Source: Prado023 sp963818445
Lineage (GTDB): Bacteria; Actinomycetota; Actinomycetes; S36-B12; CAIYMF01
Direction of reading: 5' to 3'
DNA length: 64,000 nt
Assembly: GCA_963818445.1 (NCBI GenBank)
Contig: CAWFSG010000017.1
Coordinates: 372,001 to 436,000 of the forward strand
Shown here: positions 1 to 10,462 of the stretch, one piece after another
Position numbering within the stretch: position 1 is the stretch's first letter
Layout of the letters: every line of letters begins with the position of its first letter
Program-made: the position numbers and the translations under genes
The notes under the pieces: model-generated
Told to the model about the DNA's origin: nothing
The model's database searches: none
The model's input: the letters and a program-made list of their open reading frames with translations, nothing else

Positions 1-127
1 TCCCAGGGCCATTCTGGCGACATCGTCGCGCAGCAGCGCCTACATTGCGGGGTACTGCCTGCGTTCGCGTACTCTTGCGCCGTAATCGGGCGAACCGGCT
101 GTCCTTGGCGAGCAGAGAGGTGCGCGT

Positions 128-1120
128 ATGAGCACAACACCCCTTGTGAGTGCCGCCGAGGAGATCGGTGCGGGCACCGCGACCGAGATGGTCGAGGGCA
201 AGTCGCTGACCCAGATCGCATGGGGCCGCCTGCGCAAGGACAAGGTCGCGATGATCTCCCTCGGGGTCATCATCTTCATCTTCCTGGCCGCGCTGTTCGC
301 CCCGCTGATCACCAAGATGCTCGGCGTCGATCCCTACGAGCCGAACACCGACCTGATCAGCCAGGACGGCGGCCTTCCTGCAGGACCCTGGGGTGGGATC
401 TCGTGGGATCACCCACTGGGCATCGAGCCGCTGATCGGTCGCGACATCCTGGCCCGCCTGCTCTACGGCGCGCGCATCTCGTTGACCATCGCCATGCTGA
501 GCACCGCATTCGTCGTCATTCTGGGTGTCGTCCTGGGCACCGTCGCCGGGTACTCCAAGGGGAAGATCGACACCGTCCTGAGCCGGATCATGGACCTCAC
601 CCTGAGCTTCCCGTTCCTGCTGCTGGTCATCGCGATGGCCCAGCCGCTGCAGCAGCGGCTGGAGACCGTCATCCCGAGCCCCGGGGCTGCTCGGGTGGCC
701 GCGCTCGTCCTCCTGCTCAGCCTCTTCAGCTGGCCCTACCTGGCCCGGCTCGTCCGCGGCCAGGTCCTGAGCATGCGCGAGCGCGAGTTCGTCGAGGCGG
801 CCATCTCCACAGGCGCCTCGTCCCGCCGGATCCTCTTCAAGGAGCTGCTCCCCAACCTCTGGGCGCCGGTCCTCGTGTACGCCTCACTGGCGATCCCCAG
901 CTTCATCGCCGCTGAGGCGACTTTGGCCTACCTGGGCGTCGGTGTCCTACCGCCCACCCCGACCTGGGGTGCGATGCTCAACGACGCCGTGCTCACCTTC
1001 ACGGTGCTGCCGAGCTACCTGTTCATCCCGGGCATCGCCCTGTTCATCACCGTGCTCGTGTTCAACCTGTTCGGTGACGCCGTGCGCGACGCACTCGACC
1101 CGAGGGCGGGCCGAGCATGA
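128..1120 (+). CDS. dppC: Peptide ABC transporter permease, DppC/OppC type
   Basis: One of two integral membrane subunits of a type I peptide importer. The 330-residue product has a cytoplasmic N-terminus of about 45 residues, a first membrane segment (about 47-65), a periplasm-facing loop, then five more hydrophobic segments. The EAA loop that docks on the ATPase is visible at about residues 219-243 (EFVEAAISTGAS). The ATG at 128 follows a purine-rich GAGAGAGG ribosome site. It is the first gene of a five-gene cluster whose order (C, receptor, B, D, F) is less usual than receptor-first. The 127 bases before it hold no gene and presumably carry the operon promoter. Peptide specificity is inferred from the family only. 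Confidence 0.93.
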   Translation: MSTTPLVSAAEEIGAGTATEMVEGKSLTQIAWGRLRKDKVAMISLGVIIFIFLAALFAPLITKMLGVDPYEPNTDLISQDGGLPAGPWGGISWDHPLGIEPLIGRDILARLLYGARISLTIAMLSTAFVVILGVVLGTVAGYSKGKIDTVLSRIMDLTLSFPFLLLVIAMAQPLQQRLETVIPSPGAARVAALVLLLSLFSWPYLARLVRGQVLSMREREFVEAAISTGASSRRILFKELLPNLWAPVLVYASLAIPSFIAAEATLAYLGVGVLPPTPTWGAMLNDAVLTFTVLPSYLFIPGIALFITVLVFNLFGDAVRDALDPRAGRA

Positions 1121-1208
1121 CCACAGACTCCCGTCCCTCCGGGGCGGGCCCGCGCAAGCGGACAGATGGGTCCGGCAGCCCCGCCGCGGCCCGAACAAGG
1201 AGGAAGCA

Positions 1209-2939
1209 ATGAGTAAGGCAACCACGAGCGCGAAGGTGGTGGCTCTGGCTGCCGCGTCCGCGCTTCTGCTGGCCGCCTGTGGGGGTTCGGACAGTGGGGA
1301 CACTGGCTCCGGTGACGCTTCAAGCGCGGCCGTCAAGGGCGGCACCTTGAACTTCATGACCGCAGGCGATCAGTTCAACCACCTCGACCCGCAGATGAAC
1401 TACACGGGCGAGGACCTGGCCTTCGCAGGTGCGTACATCTACCGCAGCCTGAACACGTTCAAGCCGTCGGCGGATCCCGCCACGGCTGGTCAGCTCGAGC
1501 CCGACCTGGCCACCGATACCGGCAGGACGACGGACGGCAAGGTCTGGGAGTTCACCCTCAAGGACGGCCTGAAGTTCGAGGACGGCACACCGATCACCTG
1601 TGCCGAGGTCGCCTACGGCGTATCCCGCACGTTCGCCACCGATGTCATCGCAGGCGGGCCCACCTACGCCATCACCATGTTGGACATTCCGACCAAGGAC
1701 GGCGCGTCTGAGTACAAGGGCCCGTACAGTGGCGAGGGCCAGGAGCTGTTCGACAAGGCAGTGACGTGCTCCGAGGACGGCAAGACCATCACCTTCAACC
1801 TCGTGCGCCCGATCGCTGACTTCAACTACGCAGTCACGCTGTCTGCCTTCTCCCCGGTCCCCAAGGACAAGGACACCGGCGCCAAGTACGACACCGCGCC
1901 CCTGTCCAACGGTCCCTACAAGATCGAGGACTACACGATCGGCGAGTCCCTGACCCTGGTCCGCAACGACCAGTGGGATCCGGCGACTGACACGGTCCGC
2001 AAGGCGTACCCGGACAAGATCGTGGTGACCTTCGGCATCGAGCCGCCGGTGGCCACGCAGCGTCTGATCGCCGACAGCGGCGTGGACCAGCAGTCGATGA
2101 CCCTGGGTGACGTGATCGATCCGGCGCAGCTGGCGACCGTGTTCAACGACCCGCGCTTCGAGAACCGGCGGCTCGACGAGCAGGACATCTACGTCCGCTA
2201 CATCGCGGTCAACACAGCGAAGGTCCCCAACGTCAAGCACCGCCAGGCCCTGGCCGTTGCGATGCCGCGTGCTGACCTGAAGACGATCGCCGGTGGCAAC
2301 TTCGCCGGTGACCTGGCCGACGGCCTCATCAAGCCGAACATGGCGGCGGACTACCAGCCGTCGGGCATGTGGACCGACATGTTCGGCCAGGCGGTCCCGG
2401 ACAACGGCGACCCCGAGTTCGCGAAGAAGCTCATTGCCGAGTCCGGCGAGCCGATGCCGAAGATCACCTTCGACTACGGCAAGACGCCGGCCGCGGACAA
2501 GGCAGCCGGCGCCATCGTCACTGCACTGGCTAAGGCGGGCATCGAAGTCACTCCCAACCCGCTCGACCCGGGTGCCTACTACGGCATCGTGTTCGACGAC
2601 GAGAAGGCCAATGAGCTGATCAACGGTGGTTGGGGCTCCGACTGGCCGAACGCCTCGACGGTCATCCCTGAGCTGCTGGCCGGCAACGGCGGCTGGAACC
2701 TCTCGCGCTGGAAGGACGAGGCGTTCACCGCCGAGTCCGACAAGGCCAAGGAGATCCTGGACCGCGCCGCGCAGGGCGAGGCCTGGGCCGCGCTGAACAA
2801 GCAGGCGATGGAGCAGGTCCCGGCGATCCCCCTGCGCTTCACCAAGCAGCAGCGCATGTGGGGCTCCAAGGTCGGCGGAGTGTACTTCTGGGCGCCGTAC
2901 GGCTCCTGGGGCTACACAGACCTGTACGTTCAGCCGTAA
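1209..2939 (+). CDS. Peptide ABC transporter substrate-binding lipoprotein (family 5)
   Basis: Extracytoplasmic receptor that would capture peptides and hand them to the adjacent DppB/DppC channel. The 576-residue product starts with a lipoprotein signal (positive n-region, Ala/Leu-rich core, lipobox LLAAC with Cys24), so it is probably anchored to the outer face of the membrane. A Gly/Ser/Asp linker follows, then the SBP_bac_5 fold. The frame is open further upstream, but the ATG at 1209 has AGGAGG eight bases before it and begins exactly at the signal peptide. It lies 88 bases after the first permease and is followed by a strong hairpin, which fits a receptor made in excess of the channel. 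Ligand is not deducible. Confidence 0.93.
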   Translation: MSKATTSAKVVALAAASALLLAACGGSDSGDTGSGDASSAAVKGGTLNFMTAGDQFNHLDPQMNYTGEDLAFAGAYIYRSLNTFKPSADPATAGQLEPDLATDTGRTTDGKVWEFTLKDGLKFEDGTPITCAEVAYGVSRTFATDVIAGGPTYAITMLDIPTKDGASEYKGPYSGEGQELFDKAVTCSEDGKTITFNLVRPIADFNYAVTLSAFSPVPKDKDTGAKYDTAPLSNGPYKIEDYTIGESLTLVRNDQWDPATDTVRKAYPDKIVVTFGIEPPVATQRLIADSGVDQQSMTLGDVIDPAQLATVFNDPRFENRRLDEQDIYVRYIAVNTAKVPNVKHRQALAVAMPRADLKTIAGGNFAGDLADGLIKPNMAADYQPSGMWTDMFGQAVPDNGDPEFAKKLIAESGEPMPKITFDYGKTPAADKAAGAIVTALAKAGIEVTPNPLDPGAYYGIVFDDEKANELINGGWGSDWPNASTVIPELLAGNGGWNLSRWKDEAFTAESDKAKEILDRAAQGEAWAALNKQAMEQVPAIPLRFTKQQRMWGSKVGGVYFWAPYGSWGYTDLYVQP

Positions 2940-2955
2940 CCAGCACGATCAGCAT

Positions 2956-2989
2956 GTGGTGGGGTGGTCCGCTCGGGCCGCCCCACCAC
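2956..2989 (+). terminator. GC-rich hairpin between receptor gene and dppB
   Basis: A 15-base stem with two mismatches (left arm starts GTGGTGGGG, right arm ends CCCCACCAC) closes a four-base GCTC loop, 17 bases after the receptor stop. No T-run follows. In ABC operons such intercistronic hairpins commonly stabilise the receptor message or partially terminate transcription; that role is inferred here. Confidence 0.65.
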
Positions 2990-3036
2990 TGCAAGTACCG
3001 CTGACGTAACACTCCGGAAGGGGAGATCTCAAGCCA

Positions 3037-4029
3037 ATGGGCGCCTATCTCGTCAGACGCATCCTCCTGATGATCCTGATGCTCTTCCTCGTCAGCGTGG
3101 CTGTCTTCATCCTGTTCTCCCTGGTCCCCACTGACCCCGCTCGCCTCACCTGCGGCAAGGGGTGCACCCCGGAGATCATCGAGGCCAACCGGGTCCGGCT
3201 CGGCCTTGCAGACCCTCTCTACGTGCAGTGGTGGGAGTGGTTCAAGGGATTGTTCCTCGGGCGCACCTACGCCGAGGGGACGGCGGTGGAGTTCACCTGC
3301 CCCGCGCCGGCCCTCGGATACTCCTTCCAGAAGTCCTCATGCGTCACCGAGTTGATCGTCACCCGCCTGCCCGTCACGATCCAGCTGGCCGCCGGCGCCT
3401 TCCTCATCTGGATGGTCGTGGGCATCGTGTCCGGCATCTTCGCCGCCCTGCGGCGGGGCAAGTGGCAGGACCGGACAATCGTCGGACTGGCCCTCATCGG
3501 CTACTCATTCCCCACATTCTTCATCGGCCTCGTGCTTCTGTTCTTCGTCGTCATCAAGTGGAACCTGCTGCCGTACCCCGCCTACGTCCCGCCCACAGAG
3601 GACCCGGTCCAGTGGTTCCAGACGATGCTGCTGCCGTGGATCACTGTTGCGATGGTCTACGCGGCCTTCTACACCCGGCTCACCCGCGCACAGATGCTCG
3701 AGACGCTGGGCGAGGACTACATCCGTACCGCGCGCGCCAAGGGCCTGCCGGAGCACGTGGTCATCCGCAAGCACGCCTTCCGCGCTGGTCTCACCCCGCT
3801 TGTCACCGCCGCTGGCTTGGACCTCGCGGGCCTGCTCGGCGGTGCGGTGGTGACTGAGGCCGTCTTCAACCTTCCCGGCATCGGTCGGCTGGCCATCGAC
3901 TCGGTGACGGACTACGACCTGCCAGTCATCGTCGGCGTCACGATGGTCGCGGCTGTGTTCGTCATCGTGGCCAACCTGATCGTGGATCTCCTGTACGCCG
4001 CCATCGACCCCCGAGTGAGGATCGCATGA
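3037..4029 (+). CDS. dppB: Peptide ABC transporter permease, DppB/OppB type
   Basis: Second channel subunit of the peptide importer, 330 residues. It has the typical N-terminal membrane helix (about 8-28), a large external loop of roughly 85 residues before the second helix, and five further helices. The EAA loop sits at about 226-250 (EDYIRTARAKGLPEHV). The external loop contains four cysteines in two pairs (CGKGC near residue 38, and Cys residues around 86 and 103), which could form disulfides. The ATG at 3037 is preceded by GGAAGGGGAG. Its stop overlaps the start of the downstream ATPase gene by four bases (ATGA), consistent with translational coupling. Confidence 0.94.
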   Translation: MGAYLVRRILLMILMLFLVSVAVFILFSLVPTDPARLTCGKGCTPEIIEANRVRLGLADPLYVQWWEWFKGLFLGRTYAEGTAVEFTCPAPALGYSFQKSSCVTELIVTRLPVTIQLAAGAFLIWMVVGIVSGIFAALRRGKWQDRTIVGLALIGYSFPTFFIGLVLLFFVVIKWNLLPYPAYVPPTEDPVQWFQTMLLPWITVAMVYAAFYTRLTRAQMLETLGEDYIRTARAKGLPEHVVIRKHAFRAGLTPLVTAAGLDLAGLLGGAVVTEAVFNLPGIGRLAIDSVTDYDLPVIVGVTMVAAVFVIVANLIVDLLYAAIDPRVRIA

Positions 4030-5065
4030 GCGCCACTTCGGCTTCCGAGCCGTTCCTGAAGGTCCGCGACCTCGAGGTCGAGTTCACCACAGAGGACGGC
4101 AAGCTCAAGGCCGTCGACAAGGTCTCCTACGACGTATTTCGGGGCAAGACCCTGGCCATCGTGGGCGAGTCCGGGTCCGGCAAGAGCGTGTCGAGCATGG
4201 CCGTCATGGGCCTGCTCAACCGCAAGACCACCGCGATCAGTGGCGAGGTCTGGCTCGACGGCGAGGAGCTCATCGCCGCCACGGATGACCGTGTTCGCGA
4301 GCTGCGCGGCGAGAAGATGGCGATGATCTTCCAGGACCCGCTGAGTTCGCTGCACCCCTTCTACAAGATCGGCAAGCAGCTCGTCGAGGCGGTCCAGGTC
4401 CACCAGCCTCTGGACAAGAAGGCCGCTCGGGCCCGGGCCAAGGAGATGCTCGACCGGGTCGGCATCCCGGATCCGGAGAAGCGCCTCGAGTCCTACCCGC
4501 ATGAGCTGTCGGGCGGCATGCGCCAGCGCGTCATGATTGCGATGGCGCTGGTCAACGACCCGCAGATGATCATCGCCGACGAGCCGACGACCGCCCTCGA
4601 CGTCACGGTGCAGGCCCAGATCATCGATCTGCTGCGCGACCTGCAGGATGACTTCGGGACCGCCATCGTGCTGATCACCCACGACCTCGGCGTCGTCGCC
4701 GACATGGCCGACGAGGTTCTGGTGATGTACGGCGGACGCTGCGTGGAGCAGGCTGAGCATCGGGAGCTGTTCTACCGCCCGCAGATGCCCTACACGTGGG
4801 GGCTGCTCGCCTCCATGCCGCGCACGGACATCAACCTCGAACGGCTTGAGCCGATCCCGGGCAACCCACCGTCCCTCCTCAAACTTCCCAAGGGGTGCGT
4901 GTTCCGTCCGCGGTGCACCTACCACGACCAGGTGCCCAACGACCTGTGTGATACCACGCGACCCGACCTGATCGAGTCCGAGCCAGGCCACCTCGCCCGC
5001 TGCCACATGACGACCGAGCAACGGCTGCAGATCATGACCGACAAGTTCGGCGATCGGAGGATCTC

Positions 5066-5069
<4 letters not shown>
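4026..5069 (+). CDS. dppD: Peptide ABC transporter ATP-binding protein, DppD type
   Basis: ATPase subunit that powers the importer, 347 residues. Walker A is GESGSGKS (about 46-53), the ABC signature is LSGGMRQRV (about 161-169), and Walker B is MIIADEP followed by a D-loop (TALDVT) and the switch histidine in ITHDLG. The C-terminal segment matches the oligopeptide-transporter C-terminal domain, with four cysteines (CVFRPRC, then Cys about 314 and about 331) of the kind that bind an Fe-S cluster in DppD/DppF proteins. It overlaps dppB and dppF by four bases each, so the three genes are almost certainly co-translated. Confidence 0.95.
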
Positions 5070-6130
<1,061 letters not shown>

Positions 6131-6227
6131 GCCGCCCGAGTGGGGCTGACGGCCGGCGCGTGCGCCAGTCGACGTGCGTGCGGCCGGCTGCTGCCGCGAC
6201 TGCCCGCCCCCCGACCAAGATCACGGT

Positions 6228-6272
6228 TTGCTCCAAGTCTGCGGCCGGTACCCCGCCCGAGACTTGGAGCAA
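6228..6272. repeat. Perfect 13-bp inverted repeat after the peptide ABC operon
   Basis: TTGCTCCAAGTCT at 6228-6240 pairs perfectly with AGACTTGGAGCAA at 6260-6272 around a 19-base GC-rich loop. The CCAAGT/ACTTGG arms recur inside the two 80-bp repeats at 48101-48339, so this may be a shortened relative of that family as well as a terminator for the ABC operon. Confidence 0.7.
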
Positions 6273-6337
6273 TTCGCATCCGGCGCATCAAACTCGGAGC
6301 GAACGGGGATCCGGGGAATCTTGTAGCCTGAGCGGCT

Positions 6338-7229
6338 ATGAGCTCCGCTGATCACCGCATGCTCCTTGTCCACGCCCATCCTGACGACGAGACCATCGGG
6401 TCGGGCACGACGATGGCCCGCTACGCCGCCGCCCCGGGCACGTCGGTCACGCTCGTGACGTGCACCCTCGGCGAGGAGGGAGAGGTCCTGCTGCCTGAGG
6501 TGTCGCACCTGGCTGCCGACCAGGAGGACCGCCTCGGCGAGCACCGGATGACCGAGCTGGCCGACGCGATGGCCGCCCTGGGCGTCAGCGACTGGCGCCT
6601 GCTCGGCGGGCCGGGGACCTACCGCGACTCCGGGATGGTGGGCACGCCGCCCAACGACCGCCCCGACTGCTTCTGGCGCGCGGACCTGCTCGCGGCCACC
6701 ACCCATCTCGTGGAGGTCATCCGCGAGGTGCGCCCGCAGGTCGTGGTGACGTACGACGACTTCGGCGGCTACGGGCACCCGGACCACATCCAGGCCCACC
6801 GCGTGGCCATGTACGGCGTCGCGCTGGCTGAGGCGCCCTCGTTCCGCCCCGACCTCGGCGAGGCGCACAGTGTGGCCAAGGTCTACTGGACGGCCTTCCC
6901 GAAGGGGATGCTGCGCGCCGGCATCGAGGCGCTGCGGGCGGCCGGTGAGACCACGGGCTTCGCGGCGATGGACCCGGACAACCTCACGTTCGGGATCGAC
7001 GACGACCTGGTCACCGCCGCGATCGACGGCAGCGGCTTCTACGAGCACAAGCTCAACGCGATGCGGGCGCATGCCACGCAGATCTCGCTGGACAGCGGGT
7101 TCTTCGCGCTTGAGCAACAACATCGGCTCACCGGCCATGGCGACCGAGTACTTCCGGCTCGTGCGCGGCCGGGCGGCGGGCCCGTTCGACCACGACGGGC
7201 GTGAGACGGACCTGTTCGCGGGGGTGTGA
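6338..7229 (+). CDS. mshB: N-acetyl-1-D-myo-inositol-2-amino-2-deoxy-alpha-D-glucopyranoside deacetylase MshB (frameshifted near 3' end)
   Basis: Zinc-dependent deacetylase of the LmbE/PIG-L family that makes GlcN-Ins in mycothiol biosynthesis. The AHPDDE zinc motif is at residues 13-18 and the second zinc-site motif GHPDH at about 146-150. The first reading frame runs 6338-7204 but loses family resemblance after about residue 258. The frame +1 from there reads SNNIGSPAMATEYFRLVRGR and stops at 7229, which is the expected C-terminus. Removing one T of the TT at 7110-7111 restores a single frame of about 296 residues. I therefore treat the gene as intact with a probable one-base consensus error. 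It is monocistronic and preceded by 207 non-coding bases. Confidence 0.9.
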
Positions 7230-7419
7230 ACGTCAGCGCTCGCCCACCCGGTGCGGCCCGACGGGGTCCCGACGGGCGCGGGGTGTGAGCGGAGACACCT
7301 CCGAGGCCCGACGGGGCGCGAACCAGTCGGTCGCGTCCCGGGTATAGTGCGGCTGTCCGCACATCCGGGGGTCGCGACTGCTTCTGCGGGTGACCCCCCG
7401 CCCCTGGAGGAATCGACGC

Positions 7420-7911
7420 ATGTTCACTCTCCGCAAGACCGCCGGCGTTGCCGCCGCACTCGCCCTGGCCCTCTCCCTGTCGGCCTGCTCGTCGAGCAGC
7501 GAGACCGCTGCCGAGACCCCCGCCGCGTCCGCCCCTGCTGCGTCCGCCCCCGCCAGCCCGACCAGCTCCGTGGGCGCGGCCAACGAGGCGTTCTGCACCA
7601 GCTCGGCCGCCCTGAAGGCCGAGCTCGAGAACCTCAAGACCCTCGTCAAGGGCGGTTCGGTCACCGTTGAGGCGCTGCAGGCCCAGAAGGACGCCCTGAA
7701 GGCCGCCGGCGAGCAGGCCAAGACCGACGCCCAGTCGCTCGACGCGGCTGTCCAGGCCGGGGTCACCGGTGCCCAGGCGGCCTTCCAGACGGCCATCGAC
7801 GCGATCCCCGCCGACCAGACCGGCCTGAAGGAGGTCGCGGCCTACACCGCGGCCGCCGTGGTCTTCGCCAAGGCTGTGGACGCGATCGACAACGAGGTCG
7901 GCTGCTCCTGA
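7420..7911 (+). CDS. Small secreted lipoprotein of unknown function
   Basis: A 163-residue product with a clear lipoprotein signal: basic start MFTLRK, hydrophobic core, lipobox SLSAC with the cysteine near residue 23. An Ala/Pro/Ser linker follows. The rest is predicted helical, rich in Ala, Lys and Gln with heptad-like spacing, and ends in a lone cysteine (VGCS); with CTSS near residue 57 this could form one disulfide. The ATG at 7420 has GGAGG eight bases upstream. An in-frame GTG at 7390 would precede the signal peptide and is rejected. A TATAGT hexamer at 7343-7348 is a candidate -10 element. No family recognised. Confidence 0.8.
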   Translation: MFTLRKTAGVAAALALALSLSACSSSSETAAETPAASAPAASAPASPTSSVGAANEAFCTSSAALKAELENLKTLVKGGSVTVEALQAQKDALKAAGEQAKTDAQSLDAAVQAGVTGAQAAFQTAIDAIPADQTGLKEVAAYTAAAVVFAKAVDAIDNEVGCS

Positions 7912-7930
7912 CCTCCCGCCGGCGACGGCC

Positions 7931-9488
7931 CTAGAAGGTGGCGTGCCCGGCTCGCCGCGCCCGGGTGGCCGGGCCGCCGAAGCTGGGCGGCCCGAGGGGC
8001 GCTGATCCCAGGGGCGCTGACCGGGAGGCGCCCCCCTCGTGCCGGGCCGACCGCCCCCGAGGGGGCAGTCGGGGAGCCGATGAGGATCCCGCCGAGCAGC
8101 ACGCTGTCCAGTCCGCCCGTCCCAGCGCCCGTCCCAGCGCCCATCCTCCGGGAGTTGAACCAGGCGGCCTCGTCCTGCTGGGCCAGCGTGCGCGCCTGGT
8201 AGGCGAGCGCATCGGCGGTCCGAAGGTGGCGCAGGGCGGCCGTCGGGTCCGAGTCGCCCAGCGCGGTCCCGGTGACGTGGTGGCTGTGCGCCTCATCCAG
8301 CCGGACACGGGCCTCGAGCCCGACCGCGCCGCGCCGGGTCGTGATCATCTCGTCGGCGGCGCGGACGGCCGCCCGCGCGGCGTACCAGGCGGTCGCCAGC
8401 AGGGACAGGGCCCGCTCCTGCGTGTCGTCGGCCGGCCGGATCGGACCCAGGGCCCGGCCCAGTGCGACGTCAGTGTCCTGCAGGGCCCGGCGCATCTCCA
8501 GGGGGTCGTACCCACCGGCGGAGACCTCCTCGCCCGCCCAGCCCAGGGTCTCCCGGGCGTAGCGGCCCTTGGCCGCGAGGTCGTCGGCGACCCCGAGTCG
8601 TTCCGCATCGGCGATGTCCCTCTCGGTCTGCGCCAGCAGGGTCGTCACCGCGTCCTGGGCCTTCGCCAGGACCTTCGGGGACCGCTCCACCGAGTCCAGC
8701 AGGGTGCTGGCCTGGGCCAGGGCCTCCTCGACGGCGCGAGCACGGGCAGCTGCGCCCCGTCGATCGGACGACGCGAGCAGCTGCTCCCCGACGGTGATCG
8801 ACTCCTGGGCGAACGGCAGCCGTTCGCGTGCCTGGTCCAGGTCGTCGACCACTCCGGCGATCGTGGCCCGCGGGAACTGCGTCAGCAGCATCGTCACGGT
8901 GTCCGTCGCTGTGGCCATCCGGCCCTCGAGGGTCCTCAGGTCCTCGGTCAGGTGGGCCAGCACCTCGGCGACCCGGCCCTCGAGGTCGCGCAGGGCGTCG
9001 AACCTGGGCACCACGTCGTCCAGGTGCGACCCGGCGGCGGCGCACCGGGTGAGGATCTCCTCGAGGAGGGCGCGCTCGGCGTCGCTGTCTGCGCGCTCGG
9101 CGCTCTCCTGTGCCTGCCGCGTCGTCCCGAAGGCCTGCTCCAGCTCCGCGCGTGCCTGGTCCAGCGCTGCGGTGAACCGCTCGACCACGTCATCCCCGGC
9201 CTCGGACCTGGCCACCTCCAACTCCTGCTGCGAGGACCGGATCGCGTCATCCGTGGCGACGAGGGCTGCGGCGGCGGCCGCGCGCAGCTCCTCGAGGGTC
9301 GCAGGGCCGTCGTCGGCCTCCTGCGGCGGGACGCCGCCCGGTGCGCGGCCCTCGACCCCGTCCCCGCGGTCGCGCGTCGATCGGCGATGGCGCCACCAGG
9401 CGTAGGCGCCGGCGGCGGCCAGGACCAGGATCCCGGTGACGATCCAGGGCCAGGCGCTGCCGGCGGGCGCGGGGCCGGCATCAGCCAC
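7931..9488 (-). CDS. TPM-family-like coiled-coil membrane protein lacking its TPM domain (C-terminal frameshift)
   Basis: The product resembles the C-terminal two thirds of long actinobacterial TPM-domain proteins (Rv2345-like): one membrane segment (WPWIVTGILVLAAAGAYAWW), then about 350 residues of Ala/Glu/Arg-rich coiled coil, then a Gly/Ser/Arg-rich tail. The extracellular TPM domain that normally precedes the membrane segment is absent, because ppgK ends at 9554 just upstream. The start is uncertain; I chose the GTG at 9488. The frame that encodes the coiled coil runs on into the neighbouring lipoprotein gene. The alternative frame ends with PPSFGGPATRARRAGHATF and a TAG at 7931, which is the family-like tail, so a one-base indel between about 8030 and 8150 is likely. 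Confidence 0.6.
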
Positions 9489-9553
9489 CAGAGCCGCCGG
9501 GGGGCTCTTCGTGCCGCCCGGGAACTGGGTTGCGAGCCCGATCCCCGTCGTGG

Positions 9554-10294
9554 TCAGGCCTGCTCCGCGGCCATGGCCGCACCCGCGATGCCGGCCTGGT
9601 TCTCCAACTGGGCCGCCACGATCTCGGAGCGGATGTCGATCATGGGCAGGAACTTCTCGGCCTTCCGGCTGATGCCACCACCCACCACGATCAGGTCCGG
9701 TGAGAACAGGAAGTCCAGGTGCGAGTAGAAGCGCTGGAGCCGGGGTGCCCACTCCTTGTAGCTCAGGCCCTCGCGCTCCTTGGCCGCCGACGACGCCCGT
9801 GACTCGGCGTCCTCCCCGTCGATCTCGAGGTGCCCGAGCTCGGTGTTGGGCACCAGCTTGCCGTCGAGGAACAGCGCGGTGCCGATACCCGTGCCCAGTG
9901 TCGTCACGATGACCACGCCGTCGCGGCCCTTCGCGACCCCGAAGTCCACCTCGGCCAGGCCCGCGGCGTCGGCGTCGTTGAGCACGGTGACCCGTCGCCC
10001 GGCGCGCTCGCTGAGCAGGCCGGCGAGGTCCACGCCCAGCCAGTGCGGGCCGAGGTTGGCCGCCGAGTGCAGGACCCCACGCTTGACGATGCCTGGGAAG
10101 GTGCAGCCGAACGGCCCCTCCCAGCCGGCCTTGTCGACCACGTCGAGCACGGTCTGCACGACATCGTCGATCGCATAGCCCTTCGGAGTCGGGAACTTGA
10201 TCCGGTCGCTGGCCAGCTCACCTGTCTCCAGGTTCACCCGAGCACCCTTGGTGCCGCTGCCGCCGATGTCCACGCCGAATCCGATGAGCTCCAT
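9554..10294 (-). CDS. ppgK: Polyphosphate glucokinase
   Basis: ROK-family kinase that phosphorylates glucose using polyphosphate or ATP, feeding glycolysis in the cytoplasm. The 246-residue product shows the phosphate-1 motif DIGGSGTKGA (9-18), the LNDADAA segment with the catalytic Asp, the phosphate-2 region TTLGTGIGTALF, and the GGGISRKAEKFLP motif near the C-terminus that is characteristic of PpgK. The frame is open to a GTG at 10450, but family alignment begins at the ATG at 10294 (MELIGFGVDIGG). The downstream TPM-like gene is on the same strand. Confidence 0.93.
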   Translation of the reverse strand: MELIGFGVDIGGSGTKGARVNLETGELASDRIKFPTPKGYAIDDVVQTVLDVVDKAGWEGPFGCTFPGIVKRGVLHSAANLGPHWLGVDLAGLLSERAGRRVTVLNDADAAGLAEVDFGVAKGRDGVVIVTTLGTGIGTALFLDGKLVPNTELGHLEIDGEDAESRASSAAKEREGLSYKEWAPRLQRFYSHLDFLFSPDLIVVGGGISRKAEKFLPMIDIRSEIVAAQLENQAGIAGAAMAAEQA

Positions 10295-10462
10295 GGGGCG
10301 ATCGTAGGGCGACAGGTGGCCCTGTCGCAGCCCGTGCGTCGCTGCCTGTAGATGATCCTCACGCAGCGTGGCCGGGCTGCTCGCCCGTTCGGGTGAACCC
10401 CGGCCCGATGCCACCACGCAGGGCGCTGTCCTGCCCCACCATGGATCCACAGGAGGTGCGAG

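Noticed and set aside
1120..1208. Start of the receptor gene at 942 inside dppC
   Set aside because: The lipoprotein signal peptide and AGGAGG site fix the start at 1209.
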